A stretch of DNA of 64,000 nucleotides from an uncultured Campylobacter sp. (lineage in GTDB: Bacteria; Campylobacterota; Campylobacteria; Campylobacterales; Campylobacteraceae): assembly GCF_938017775.1 (NCBI RefSeq), contig NZ_CALIIU010000067.1, positions 1 to 64,000 on the forward strand, read 5' to 3'. The translations under genes were made by a program, and so were the position numbers. Shown here one piece after another: positions 34,391 to 43,444 of this stretch. The notes under the pieces are model-generated. The model ran no database searches and was not told the DNA's origin. It saw only the letters and a program-made list of their open reading frames with translations. Numbering within the stretch: the stretch's first letter is position 1; the number at the start of each line of letters is the position of its first letter.

Positions 34391-34941
34391 TAGCAGCGAT
34401 CGAAGGAATTATCACGCGCAAGGAGCCCACTGCTTGCGTCATTAAATGCGCTAGCGGCGTAAGCTACGCTCTTTCATTGTCATTAAATACCTCCGCGAAG
34501 CTCACGCAGGGCAAGCTGACCGAGCTTGCGTGCGTACAAATTCTGCGCGAGGATGCCGATTTGCTGTATGGGTTTTTAGACGAGAGTGAAAAAAAGATGT
34601 TTGAAACCCTAATCAAGCTTAGCGGTGTAGGTGCAAGCACGGCGATGGCGGTTTGTTCGACGCTTGCTCCGCAGGATTTCGCGCGTTGCGTAGCTACGGG
34701 GGATGCTGCGACGCTAACTTCAGTTCCGGGCATCGGCCCAAAGACCGCTAGACGGATCATTGCCGAACTAGGCGATGCGAAGTTAATGGAATTCGGTCCT
34801 AGCGAGACTTATAAAAATGAAGCGGCGTCCGCACTACAAAGCCTTGGATTTAAGCGCGATAAGATCAATCAAATCTTAGCGGGATGCAGCAGCACGAATA
34901 CGTCAGATCTTGTCAAAGAGGCGTTAAAAAAATTAGCGTAG
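34387..34941 (+). CDS. ruvA: Holliday junction branch-migration protein RuvA
   Basis: DNA-binding tetramer subunit that targets RuvB to Holliday junctions. The 184-residue protein has the N-terminal OB fold, two helix-hairpin-helix motifs (LSGVGASTAMAV and VPGIGPKTARRII) and the small C-terminal domain (ALQSLGFKRDKI) that contacts RuvB. Length is normal. Its start overlaps the upstream lipoprotein stop as ATGA. ruvA-ddl order matches C. jejuni. Confidence 0.95.
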   Translation: MIAAIEGIITRKEPTACVIKCASGVSYALSLSLNTSAKLTQGKLTELACVQILREDADLLYGFLDESEKKMFETLIKLSGVGASTAMAVCSTLAPQDFARCVATGDAATLTSVPGIGPKTARRIIAELGDAKLMEFGPSETYKNEAASALQSLGFKRDKINQILAGCSSTNTSDLVKEALKKLA

Positions 34942-34964
34942 AAAATAAAATTTGAAGGAAAGCA

Positions 34965-35996
34965 ATGAAATTTGGCATAGTTTTTGGAGCTCAGAGCTAC
35001 GAGCACGAAGTAAGTATCATCTCGGCAATTGCCGTCAAAAATGCCCTAAAAGGCTGGGACTTGGAGTTTGTATTTTGCGATAAAAATCGTAAATTTTACC
35101 GCATCGAGGATAAAAATATGCGCGCGGCATATTTTAAGCAGGGCGGCTATGCTAAAGCAAAAGAGCTTAGTATCGGTGCGGGCGGATTTTTTGAGAGCGG
35201 AATGTTTAGCAAAAGCATGCTAGAAGTCGGCACATATATCAATCTAATCCACGGCTGCGACGGCGAGGATGGTAAAATGGCAGCGCTATTTGAGTTTTTT
35301 GGCATCCCTTACATCGGGCCTCGCATCGAAGCTAGCGTGCTAAGTTATAATAAAATTTTAACCAAGCACCTAGCCGTAATCGCAAATGTAAAAACCTTGC
35401 CGTATGAGATCGTAAATCGTACTAGCCTGCCTAATTTTAATTTTCCGATCATCGTTAAGCCCGCTCATTTGGGCTCTAGCATCGGAATTTCGATAGCCAA
35501 GAACGAAAGCGAGTTTAGCTACGCGCTGGATCAGGCTTTTGAGCTGGACGACAGCGCGATCGTAGAGCCGTACTGGGAAAACGTAAAGGAATTCAATCTC
35601 GCAGGCGCTAAAATAGACGGCAAAATCGTATTTTCAAACATCGAAGAGCCAAAAAAAGATGGCTATTTAAATTTCGATCGTAAGTATTTGGATTTTTCGC
35701 GTAGCGGTGCGATCGAGCCCGCTCGTCCTGGCGCTTTGCTAGAGGGCAAGATGAAAGACGCCTTTACGCGGCTTTATAACGCAGGATCATTCGATGGCGC
35801 GCTCATTCGCTGCGATTTTTTTGAAAAAGAGGGTGAAATTTATCTAAACGAGATAAATCCAAACCCGGGCAGCCTCGCAAACTATCTATTTGATGATTTC
35901 CCAGAGGTCTTAGCAGCTCTTGCTTCATCGCTGCCGCCGATGAGGCAGATCCCTGTAAGCTACGAGCTGATCACCAAAATCACCGCTAATAAATAG
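34965..35996 (+). CDS. ddl: D-alanine--D-alanine ligase
   Basis: ATP-grasp ligase making D-Ala-D-Ala for peptidoglycan. The 343-residue protein has HGCDGEDG near the N terminus, the ATP-grasp loop PAHLGSSIGIS, and the metal-binding INEINPNPGSLANYLF near the C terminus (family form N-x-NPG). AAGGA precedes the ATG. It belongs functionally with murF further along the same strand. Confidence 0.95.
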   Translation: MKFGIVFGAQSYEHEVSIISAIAVKNALKGWDLEFVFCDKNRKFYRIEDKNMRAAYFKQGGYAKAKELSIGAGGFFESGMFSKSMLEVGTYINLIHGCDGEDGKMAALFEFFGIPYIGPRIEASVLSYNKILTKHLAVIANVKTLPYEIVNRTSLPNFNFPIIVKPAHLGSSIGISIAKNESEFSYALDQAFELDDSAIVEPYWENVKEFNLAGAKIDGKIVFSNIEEPKKDGYLNFDRKYLDFSRSGAIEPARPGALLEGKMKDAFTRLYNAGSFDGALIRCDFFEKEGEIYLNEINPNPGSLANYLFDDFPEVLAALASSLPPMRQIPVSYELITKITANK

Positions 35997-36005
35997 CCAA
36001 TCGTT

Positions 36006-36039
36006 TAAAATTTTACGCTAAATTTTGCGTAAAATTTTA
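36006..36039. terminator. 13-bp perfect inverted repeat after ddl
   Basis: TAAAATTTTACGC at 36006-36018 is the exact reverse complement of 36027-36039, with an 8-base loop. It lies 10 bases after the ddl stop and 18 before the Phd-like start. With no T tract beyond TTTTA it may be a leaky terminator, attenuator or RNA stabiliser. Its arms are AAATTT words. Confidence 0.5.
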
Positions 36040-36056
36040 CCCCAAAAGGTCGAGTT

Positions 36057-36275
36057 ATGATAAATCAAGATGAAATTTACACCGCTACCGAGATCGTGCG
36101 CAACTTCAGCACCGTTTTAAACAAGATCAAAAACCAAGAGATCAAAAAAGCCCTGATCGTCAAAAACAACAAATTCGAAGCCGTAATGATCAGTGTGAGC
36201 GAGTTTGAGCGGCTCGAAAAGGCAGTCGAGCTACTCAAGGCCGTTTATGCCAAAAGGAGCGGCGGTGGCGAGTAA
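36057..36275 (+). CDS. orphan Phd/YefM-family antitoxin-like protein
   Basis: Small protein of 72 residues with the Phd/YefM pattern: IYTATEIVRNFSTVLNKI (DNA-binding N terminus), KKALIVKNNKFEAVMISVSEFERL, then a C-terminal helix. Such proteins normally bind DNA and neutralise a Doc or YoeB toxin, but no toxin gene is adjacent. The next gene is an alpha/beta hydrolase that begins 11 bases inside this one. C. jejuni appears to have the same small gene between ddl and the hydrolase, so it may be a conserved regulator rather than a decayed antitoxin. Confidence 0.8.
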   Translation: MINQDEIYTATEIVRNFSTVLNKIKNQEIKKALIVKNNKFEAVMISVSEFERLEKAVELLKAVYAKRSGGGE

Positions 36276-36996
36276 GGAGCTCGTCTACGGCGGCGAGAGC
36301 TACAAAATCAGCTACGAAATTTCAAACCTGCAGCGCACCGAATATATTTTGGTGCTGCACGGCTGGGGCGCAAACAAAGCGCTTATGTCTAGGGTTTTTT
36401 CGGATAAATTCCGCCGTTACGCGATAGTGTGCGTCGATCTGCCGGGATTTGGCGCCAGCTCGCAGCCCGCGCGCGCCCTTGGTAGCGAGGATTACGCGGA
36501 GATTATGCGCGCCTTTATCGCGGCTTTTGGCAAGCAGCCCGCGGCGATCATGGGGCACAGCTTCGGCGGCAAGATCGCCGCGTTGCTGGCTCCGCGCAAT
36601 CTCATACTGCTAAGCAGCGCTGGTATCATCGAACCCAAGCCTTTCGCCGTGCGCGCTAAAATTGCGATTTTTAAAATTTTAAAAAGACTTGGACTGGCGG
36701 GTCTTTGGCGCGCGTTTGCAAGCAAGGATGCCGCAGGTATGAGCAAGACGATGTACGAGACGCTAAAAAACGTCGTAAATGAGGATTTCCGCGACATTTT
36801 TTCCGCGCTAAGCCCGCAAAATGCGCTCATCTTTTGGGGTAAGGACGATCGCGCCACTAGCCTAAAAAGCGGCGAGCTGATCCACTCGCTCGTTAAAAAT
36901 AGCAAATTTTATCCGCTGGCGGGGGATCACTTTTTCTTTTTGCAAAGCGCGGATTTTATCGGCGAGCAGATTGAAAAGGAGCTTGGCAGCAGCTAA
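36265..36996 (+). CDS. alpha/beta hydrolase
   Basis: Cytoplasmic hydrolase of 243 residues. It has the oxyanion HGWG (residues 32-35), the nucleophile elbow GHSFGG (S99), an acid in WGKDDR (D194 or D195) and the histidine in LAGDHFFF (H222). Family members act as esterases or C-C hydrolases; the substrate is unknown. Longer frames exist upstream, but GTG at 36265 has AAAGGAG five bases before it and is preferred, overlapping the Phd-like gene by 11 bases. Its place between ddl and murF is conserved, suggesting an envelope-linked role. Confidence 0.85.
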   Translation: MASKELVYGGESYKISYEISNLQRTEYILVLHGWGANKALMSRVFSDKFRRYAIVCVDLPGFGASSQPARALGSEDYAEIMRAFIAAFGKQPAAIMGHSFGGKIAALLAPRNLILLSSAGIIEPKPFAVRAKIAIFKILKRLGLAGLWRAFASKDAAGMSKTMYETLKNVVNEDFRDIFSALSPQNALIFWGKDDRATSLKSGELIHSLVKNSKFYPLAGDHFFFLQSADFIGEQIEKELGSS

Positions 36997-37826
36997 ATTT
37001 AACGATTTGGCGCCGCGCTAAATTTAGAACGAAACGCGATTTTGTGTAAATTTTAAAATTTAGCCGCGAAATTTTAGCGCCGCTAAAAATCGTGCTTTAG
37101 ATGTAAATAACAGATCGCGCGAAAAGCTGGGTGGCAGCGAGTGTATTTCAAATGAGGCGCTTTAATACGGCTCACCCCGCGTTTTAAAATTTTGCAATCT
37201 GTTTGCGTCAAAGATCGCAAACCGAAGCGTAAATTTTAAATATAAAAGCCGCGAAGTATGCGGCACATATTAAATTTTAGCGGCGTAAAATCCGCTCTTT
37301 GGGCGCGTAGTATAAAACGCAAAGCTCAAATTGCGGCAATGCCGCGTTAAATTTTAAAATTTTACGCCGTAGCGGATCGTTTCCGCTTTGTGTTTGCGGC
37401 AGCCGTACAAGACGCGGCGAAACCGCGTGCGTGCACCGAAAAACGGACGATTAAATTTAGTCGTACCGCGCCATGTATTTGCCGCGACAGAAGGCCTATG
37501 TGCCGTAAATAATGCGAATAATCGCGCGAGATAGGGCGCGATGTCGCAAGATATGCAGCGTGCGAAAATTTCAGGTCGCGAGATGGATACGGCGCGGTAT
37601 CGAAAATGGAGGCACGCGGCAGCGTAAATTTATCTAGCGTGGCTCGTGCAGCTAGCATGAGAGAATGAATTTGCAAGCTAGCGAAGTTTGCAAAAATAGA
37701 ATTTGCAAAGCGAAAATTCATAAAATTTGCAAATGAAGTCTAATGCCGGTTAGTCCGAGCTCGCCGCATTTGCCCGCACAGGCTCGCAAAGCGGGCGCGC
37801 AAATTTATAAAAAGGAATTTTAAAAG
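36997..37826. other. 830-bp gene-free spacer before murF
   Basis: No credible gene. A minus-strand frame at 37362-37721 has no ribosome site and an Arg/Ala/Ser-rich shadow composition. AAATTT words are dense at 36997-37080 and 37170-37360, sparser after 37380. AAAAAGGA before murF lies at its right end. Confidence 0.6.
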
Positions 37827-39476
37827 ATGAATATAATATTTTTGATCGCGCACGCGGCATTCGTCCTACTGCTGGGCTTTTATCTGATCACCTGCCTGCA
37901 GTGGTTTTCATACAAGCCCGCGCGCATCATCTTTCACTTCACCAAGCCCGCGTGGCACCTCTATTTTTTGATTTTGCCGCTGGCGGCGTATTTTGGCTGC
38001 GAGATCGCGGCGAGCCTCTGTGCGGCTAAATTCGGCACCGCGCCCCTCCATGCCCTGCACATCGCTAAAATTCTAATCGTCGCGGTCTATGCGCTAGCGC
38101 TTTATTTTTGGCAAAGAGGGCTTGATAAAAAGCTCGTCTTTACGCCGCGCGTGAAGCGATTTTTTGCGATTTTGGCGGTTTGTGTGTTTAGCTTTAACGC
38201 CGCGTTTTATGCCGTGGGAGGCCCGATTTTGCCGATATTTTTACCGCTTGGCGCGGGCCTTGCGGCGAGTTTTGCTTATGAGCGGGCGCAGGCTGCGAAA
38301 TTTAAGGCTGCCGCACGCAAAAAACTAGCCCAGATGCCCTCTCTTACGATCATTCAGATCACCGCGAGCTACGGCAAGACGAGCATTAAAAACTTCTTGT
38401 ATCAAATTTTAAAAAATGACTTTCGCTGCTACAAGACGCCGCGCTCGGTAAATACGCTAGCGGGGCTAGTGCGCGACGTAAACGAGGCGCTACCCGCAGA
38501 TACGCAGATCTACATCGCCGAAGCAGGCGCCAGGCTAAGCGGCGACATCGCCGAGATCACCGAGTTTTTGGCGCCGCAGATCGTCGTCGTGGGTGAGATT
38601 GGTGCGCAACACATCGAGTATTTCAAAAGCATCGAAAACATCCGCAAAACCAAGCTCGAAGCGCTCACAAGCGTGAGGCTAAAGCATGCGTTTTTGTACA
38701 GCTCTACGCAAAAAAGCGCGGACGAGTGCGTCACGATCTACGACGAGGGGCTGGAAATTCATGGTGCAGATCTGGACGGAATAAAATTTAGTCTTAGCTT
38801 TAGTGAGGATGAAAGCGGTGCTAGCGGCGAGAATTCCGCGCTGCGCGCAGAAACATCCGCCGCAGAGAGCGAAGGGCAGGGTGATTTGAGCCTAGATGCA
38901 AAGAACATATGCGACGAGTGCAGCGCAGAGCAAGAGGAGCAGGAAAAGCAAGGGAAGCAAACGAGCAAGGGCGATCGGCATGAGTTTTTCGCGCCGATTT
39001 TGGGTAAATTTAACGCCGCAAATCTCGCTGCATGCATAAAGATCGCGCGATTTTTAGGGCTTAGCGCAGATAAAATCAAAAGCCGCGTCGCACACGTCGG
39101 CGCCGTCGAGCACCGCCTCGCGCGGCTAGATGCGGGCGGCAAGATCATCATCGACGATAGCTTCAACGGTAATCTAAGCGGCATGCTGCAAAGCTACGAG
39201 CTGATGCGAAGCTACGGCGGGCGCAAGGTCATCATCACGCCGGGCATCGTCGAGAGCACGCGCGAAGACAACGAGACGCTGGCTGCCAAAATCGATGAAA
39301 TTTTTGATCTCGCGATCATCACGGGCGAGCTAAATTCCGAGGTGCTGCAAAGCAAAATCGACCCCGCAAAGACTATCGTTTTGAAAGATAAGCGCGATTT
39401 GCAGCGGGTTTTGAGCGAAAATACGCACAGCGGCGATCTGATTTTGTTTTCAAACGACGCGCCGAGCTTCATTTAA
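37827..39476 (+). CDS. murF: MurF ligase with N-terminal membrane helices and a low-complexity insertion
   Basis: Adds D-Ala-D-Ala to UDP-MurNAc-tripeptide. This 549-residue protein starts with about four membrane helices (residues 3-23, 45-63, 80-95, 112-145), as in other Campylobacter MurF proteins, then the Mur ATPase core with ITASYGKTSIKNF (178-190). That P-loop differs from the usual ITGSNGKTT. GAQHIEYFKSIENI and DDSFNGNLSGM are further Mur landmarks. Residues about 326-384 form a Ser/Glu/Gln/Ala-rich insertion (FSEDESGAS, then EEQEKQGKQTSK) between conserved segments. It fits with ddl upstream; the substrate assignment assumes normal MurF specificity. Confidence 0.9.
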   Translation: MNIIFLIAHAAFVLLLGFYLITCLQWFSYKPARIIFHFTKPAWHLYFLILPLAAYFGCEIAASLCAAKFGTAPLHALHIAKILIVAVYALALYFWQRGLDKKLVFTPRVKRFFAILAVCVFSFNAAFYAVGGPILPIFLPLGAGLAASFAYERAQAAKFKAAARKKLAQMPSLTIIQITASYGKTSIKNFLYQILKNDFRCYKTPRSVNTLAGLVRDVNEALPADTQIYIAEAGARLSGDIAEITEFLAPQIVVVGEIGAQHIEYFKSIENIRKTKLEALTSVRLKHAFLYSSTQKSADECVTIYDEGLEIHGADLDGIKFSLSFSEDESGASGENSALRAETSAAESEGQGDLSLDAKNICDECSAEQEEQEKQGKQTSKGDRHEFFAPILGKFNAANLAACIKIARFLGLSADKIKSRVAHVGAVEHRLARLDAGGKIIIDDSFNGNLSGMLQSYELMRSYGGRKVIITPGIVESTREDNETLAAKIDEIFDLAIITGELNSEVLQSKIDPAKTIVLKDKRDLQRVLSENTHSGDLILFSNDAPSFI

Positions 39477-39719
39477 GCGGCTTTAGCGATACGGCTTACT
39501 CTGCATGGCTGTATACAGAGCGATTTAGCAGGCATGTTTTTTAGATAAAAGACTTTGAGCGAGTGCGGCGAGCGACTTAAACGCGATCTATCGGGCGATT
39601 AGTTTGAGCGTGCGGCGCGATCTGTTTAAATAGATAGTCTGTGCGGCGGAATTTCGGCGCGGCGCGATCAGCTCGCGTTCGGGCTGGTAAAATTCGCAAT
39701 CAAAATTTAAAGGAAAGCT
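39477..39719. other. spacer between murF and the AlkD-like gene
   Basis: 243 bp, no credible gene. Unlike other spacers it has few AAATTT words and several GCGATCTxT and GAGCGTGCGGC-like words. AAAGGA for the next gene lies at its right end. Confidence 0.4.
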
Positions 39720-40400
39720 ATGGATTTACGAGAAAATATGCTAGGGCAGCTGCGGGCGTTAAGCGAGGAGAAGTTGGCGAAATTTTCGCAGCGCCTAATA
39801 CCCGCGCCGCAGATTTTGGGCGTGCGCACTCCGGCACTTCGCGCGCTTGCCCGCAAAAGCTTCGCCGCTTTGGGAGAGGCGGACGAGGCGCGTCGCAAGC
39901 TGCAAAATTACGAGCCCGTTTTTCACGAGGAGTTCGTGCTAAAGGGCTTTTTTATAATGCTTTTGAAGCAGGATGAGACGAAATTCGCGCTTGCGAGCAG
40001 TTTTATCAAAACGATGCCTAATTGGGCGGTTTGCGATATGTTCGCTCCGAAATTCAGGGGCGCCGATCTTGCGGACGCGCTGCTAAAGCAGGCTAAAAGC
40101 GGCGCGAGCGAGTTTGAGAGGCGATTTTTCTACGTTTATTTTATGCGAAATATGGACGCGATCTCGCCTAAGGAATTTTTTGAAATTTGCGCCGCCGAAA
40201 GCGACGAGCGGTACTACGTGCAGATGGGCACGGCGTGGGCGATAGCCGAGATGTTTATCAAGCAGCGCGAGATCACGCTTGCGTTTTTGGCGAGCAAACG
40301 AGCGGCTAAATTTGTCCAAAACAAGGCGATATCGAAGATCTGCGATAGCTTTCGCGTAAGTAAAGCCGAAAAAGATGCGCTTTTGAAGTATAAAATTTAA
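39720..40400 (+). CDS. AlkD-like DNA alkylation repair protein
   Basis: HEAT-like repeat protein of 226 residues, probably a DNA glycosylase for bulky or cationic alkylated bases. The early segment (LGVRTPALRALARKSF) and the middle (MPNWAVCDMFAPKF, FYVYFMRNM, YYVQMGTAWAIAEMFIK) match the AlkD/COG4912 pattern, including the conserved W-x-x-x-D-x-F in the DNA-binding concave face. AAAGGA precedes the ATG. It stands alone. Confidence 0.88.
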   Translation: MDLRENMLGQLRALSEEKLAKFSQRLIPAPQILGVRTPALRALARKSFAALGEADEARRKLQNYEPVFHEEFVLKGFFIMLLKQDETKFALASSFIKTMPNWAVCDMFAPKFRGADLADALLKQAKSGASEFERRFFYVYFMRNMDAISPKEFFEICAAESDERYYVQMGTAWAIAEMFIKQREITLAFLASKRAAKFVQNKAISKICDSFRVSKAEKDALLKYKI

Positions 40401-40498
40401 CCGCAGCAGAAAGTGGCGGAGGTAGTTAAAATTTCAGTTGCGCGCGGGGCTTGTCAGCCAAAATCGCGAGCTTTAAAATGTAAATTTAAGGAGAGAAA

Positions 40499-40867
40499 AT
40501 GTTTAGCAAGGAATTTTTGGAGATTTTGAATTACGAATGCGCCGTAGGTATCGCTACCTGCGCGCAGGGCGAGGCTCATATCAGCAATACGTGGAACAGA
40601 TATCTCGTCATTAAAGGTGATCGCATCCTCATCCCGGCTGCGGGTATGAAAAAGACGCAAAGCAACGTGGAGGCTAATCCAAACGTCGAGCTTAGCGTCG
40701 CAACGAAGGAGCTAGCAGGCAGGTTTGGCGCAGGGCGCGGCTTTGTGGTGAAGGGCACGGCGCGCTTTATAGATAGCGGCGCGGAGTTTGAGGAAACGAA
40801 GGCAAAATTCCCTTTTGCTACAAGGCTACTTGAAATCACGGCTAGTAGTGTAAAACAGGTGCTGTAA
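40499..40867 (+). CDS. pyridoxamine 5'-phosphate oxidase-like FMN-binding protein
   Basis: Split-barrel flavin-binding protein of 122 residues. GIATCAQGEAHISNTWNRYL, with KGDRILIPAAGMKKTQSN and a C-terminal VKGTARFIDSG, follow the short family members that bind FMN or similar cofactors. It is too short for a true PdxH and is likely a flavin reductase-like or stress protein. The 22 bases ending in its start codon are identical to those before upp. Confidence 0.8.
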   Translation: MFSKEFLEILNYECAVGIATCAQGEAHISNTWNRYLVIKGDRILIPAAGMKKTQSNVEANPNVELSVATKELAGRFGAGRGFVVKGTARFIDSGAEFEETKAKFPFATRLLEITASSVKQVL

Positions 40868-41142
40868 GCCGAGCGGCGCAGTTTGGGTGGAATTTATGGA
40901 TGGAATTCCCGATGAAATTCCACCGCGAGCTTTACGATGGAATTTTGCCGTGAAATTTTATCGATGGAATTTTAAAGTTAGTAAAATTTTATCGACGAAA
41001 TTTTGCTTCGCTGTAAAATTTTAAAGCGAGCGAAATTTTAAAGCGGGTAAAATTTCAAAGCCTGCAAAATTTCGAAGTCTGCGAGATCCATAAATCTCGC
41101 TCAAATTTTTAGAACCTAAATTTACGCATTGAAAGGAAAAGT
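40868..41142. repeat. regular AAATTT array (best example)
   Basis: 275 bp with about 15 AAATTT or GGAATTTTA-type words about 18-22 bases apart between 40890 and 41110. GCGAG, GCGGG and GCCTG-like linkers alternate between them. No coding frame. It leads directly to the SDR ribosome site. Confidence 0.7.
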
Positions 41143-41916
41143 ATGAAACGATTAGAGGGTAAAACCGCCGTAATTACGGGCGGAAGTGACGGCATAGGGC
41201 TTGGCATCGCAAAGTGTTTCGCCGAAGAGGGCGCAAATTTGATCCTGCTCGGCAGAAGCGAGGAGAAATTAAAAATCGCGCAGGAGGCATTGGACGGTTA
41301 CGGCGTGAAAATTTACGCGGTAGAGGCGGATTTGGCGCAAAGCAAAACGATAAAAGGCCTTTGCGAGCGCATTTTAGCACTACCCCTTAAGATAGATATT
41401 CTCGTAAATAACGCCGGACTGGGAAAATTCGTACCGTTTGAGGCGACTGACGAAGCGCTGCTGGACGCTCATCTAAATCTAAACGTCAAAGCGCCATATC
41501 TGCTTACTCAGGGGCTTTTGGACGCGCTTGCGGCTAGCAAAGGCTGCGTGATCAATATCTCGTCGTATTTCGCAAACAGAATGCTCGTGGGGCGCACCAC
41601 GACGGCATACTCGATCACCAAAGGCGCGCTAAATTCTTTCACTAAATCGCTTGCTTTCGAGGTCGGCAAACTCGGCATTCGCGTCAATGCCATAGCGCCC
41701 GGAAGCGTGCTGACGCCGCAGTTTGAGCGAAATTTAAGCGCGCTTAGCCCGCAGGGGCGCGAGGCGTTCGAGCAGATGGTGCAAAATATCTATCCGCTCG
41801 GCAAAATCGGCAGCGCGCAGGACATCGGCGAGGCGGCGGTGTTTTTGGCGTCGGATGCGGCGAAATGGGTCAGCGGCGCGATATTTGCGATAGACGGCGG
41901 GCTTACGACGAATTAG
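41143..41916 (+). CDS. short-chain dehydrogenase/reductase
   Basis: NAD(P)-dependent oxidoreductase of 257 residues. It has TGGSDGIGLG (12-21) for cofactor binding, NNAG (89-92), and the catalytic S140, Y156 and K160 (YSITK). The end, FLASDAAKWVSGAIFAIDGG, is typical of FabG-like enzymes, so a 3-ketoacyl or alcohol substrate is possible; the true substrate is unknown. AAAGGA precedes the ATG. It stands alone between AAATTT arrays. Confidence 0.9.
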   Translation: MKRLEGKTAVITGGSDGIGLGIAKCFAEEGANLILLGRSEEKLKIAQEALDGYGVKIYAVEADLAQSKTIKGLCERILALPLKIDILVNNAGLGKFVPFEATDEALLDAHLNLNVKAPYLLTQGLLDALAASKGCVINISSYFANRMLVGRTTTAYSITKGALNSFTKSLAFEVGKLGIRVNAIAPGSVLTPQFERNLSALSPQGREAFEQMVQNIYPLGKIGSAQDIGEAAVFLASDAAKWVSGAIFAIDGGLTTN

Positions 41917-42307
41917 CCGGACCGGGCGGAATTTTGGGCGCGGGTTTTGAAACATAAAATTTTACAGAGGCGAATTCCGCCGCGAGAAATTTTACCCCGT
42001 AGAATTTCGCAGCGGCAAATTTTACGATGAAAAATTTAGCACGTAGAATTTTACGGCGACGAATACTGCGCGTGAAATTCCGCTATGGCGAAAATGCAGA
42101 ATTCCGCAAGCCGTGCGAATTACAACGCAAATTTTAAAATTTATATTGTAAAATTTTGCGGCGCGTCGGCTCGGAATTTTAAGTCGTGAAATTTCGCGCC
42201 GTAAAATTTCAGGTCGTGGTAAAACGGCGCCTGCGGAGCTAAATTTAAAAAAGCGGCGCCGGCAGCCGGTTTGAAATAACGAGAAATCAAACGAGATTGG
42301 AGAGGGT
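41917..42307. other. AAATTT-rich spacer upstream of the BON lipoprotein
   Basis: 391 bp, no gene. About 20 AAATTT or GAATTT words spaced 15-25 bases apart, alternating with GCGGC, CGCGA and CCGTA linkers. Minus-strand frames at 42022-42423 are shadows. Confidence 0.6.
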
Positions 42308-42901
42308 TTGAGGGTTTTGTTTCTGGCATTTTTGTCGGTGTTTTTGCTCTCTTGCGCGGCGCTATTTAGCTCGTGCGCGGCTCCGCTGGCGCCCGCTGGT
42401 AACGCGCTTAGCGTATACGACATCTACTCCGTAGCGCGCGACCGCCGCAGCGTAAGCGAGGTCGCTAGCGACAAGCTAATCCAGACTAAAATCCAAAGCA
42501 AAATTCTATTTACCAAAGGCCTTAGCAGCTGGGATTTGGAGGTCGAATGCTTCTATGGCGAGGTCTATCTCATCGGGCTACTGGACAGCGAAGCGATGCG
42601 CGAGCCGCTACTTGCTTTAGCTAGACAAACCGAAGGCGTGCGGCGCGTACATACCTACCTGCGCGTCAAAAAGCCCGAATATCCGTGCAATTCGTTTGAA
42701 ATTTTTACAAATTTAAAGAAAAATCTCTTTTCCGATACCGACGTTTCGGGCACTGCGGTGCGTGTGGCGATCGTAGGCTGCGACGTGGTATTTAGCGGCG
42801 TGGTGAGCGACATCGAGCACGAAAAGCACGCGATCTGGTACGCGACGCACGCGCCTGGGGTACAGGACGTGTATTCCTTTCTGCGCGTGGTGAAGGAGTA
42901 G
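42308..42901 (+). CDS. BON-domain lipoprotein (DolP/OsmY-like)
   Basis: Outer-membrane lipoprotein of 197 residues. A hydrophobic signal ends in a lipobox around LFSSCA (Cys about residue 23). Two BON domains follow: one containing WDLEVECFYGEVYLIGLL and ending EGVRRVHTYLRV, the second containing VAIVGCDVVFSGVV and ending GVQDVYSFLRVV. DolP-type proteins bind anionic phospholipids and support the outer membrane barrier, consistent with the Mla genes nearby. The start is TTG at 42308 preceded by GGAGAGGG. Confidence 0.85.
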   Translation: MRVLFLAFLSVFLLSCAALFSSCAAPLAPAGNALSVYDIYSVARDRRSVSEVASDKLIQTKIQSKILFTKGLSSWDLEVECFYGEVYLIGLLDSEAMREPLLALARQTEGVRRVHTYLRVKKPEYPCNSFEIFTNLKKNLFSDTDVSGTAVRVAIVGCDVVFSGVVSDIEHEKHAIWYATHAPGVQDVYSFLRVVKE

Positions 42902-43444
42902 GGCTGTTAAATTCGATCTCTTCGGCACGGCAAATTTAACCGCTTGCGTTGAGCTAAATTTAAAAGATACGCGCTCGGTTTATTTAGCTTGCTTGCACAG
43001 CGCCCGCATCTATGAAATTAAAATTTTATCGGCGCGCAAGATAGCGGGGAATTTTAAAATTTGGCTCACGAGCGCGAGCATTAAGTAAATTTAAAGCCGC
43101 CTCAGACGATAATTTCGGAAGTGAAATTTACGCCGCGAGCGCTCGCCGAAAAGTAGCGCTCAGTGCCGATAAAAAGCGTGCCCTGTTTAAATAGCAACCA
43201 AATCAAAAGCGCATGCGCAAGCTAAATTTAAAGCGCTGCGTTTTAAAAGCGCTAAATTTAAAGCGAGTCACCGAGCTAAATTTTGAGCGTCAAAACGCAC
43301 ATATCGTAGGCAAAGACGCTTTAAATTTAAAATCGCGCTGCCGTTATCGGCAAAATTTTAGCGCCACGGCGCTGGAGTTCGCATCAAAATAGATAATTAA
43401 AATGCCCAAGAGGGCGCAAAATTTAGTAAATTTAAGGAGAGAAA
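42902..43444. other. gene-free AAATTT-rich spacer upstream of upp
   Basis: 543 bp, no credible gene. It includes GCTAAATTTAAAGCG at 43221-43235, repeated exactly at 43251-43265 (30 bp apart), and many similar words. The last 22 bases with the upp start match the leader of the gene at 40499. Confidence 0.6.

Noticed and set aside
37362..37721. Minus-strand frame of 119 residues before murF
   Set aside because: No ribosome site, shadow-like composition and no family resemblance.
40868..41142. DNA uptake sequence or transposon ends
   Set aside because: Only a 6-10 base core is shared and linkers differ; no longer conserved unit or inverted termini are visible.
42022..42423. Minus-strand frame of 133 residues
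   Set aside because: Runs through an AAATTT array and antisense to the BON lipoprotein signal peptide; Phe/Lys/Arg-rich from the word repeats.
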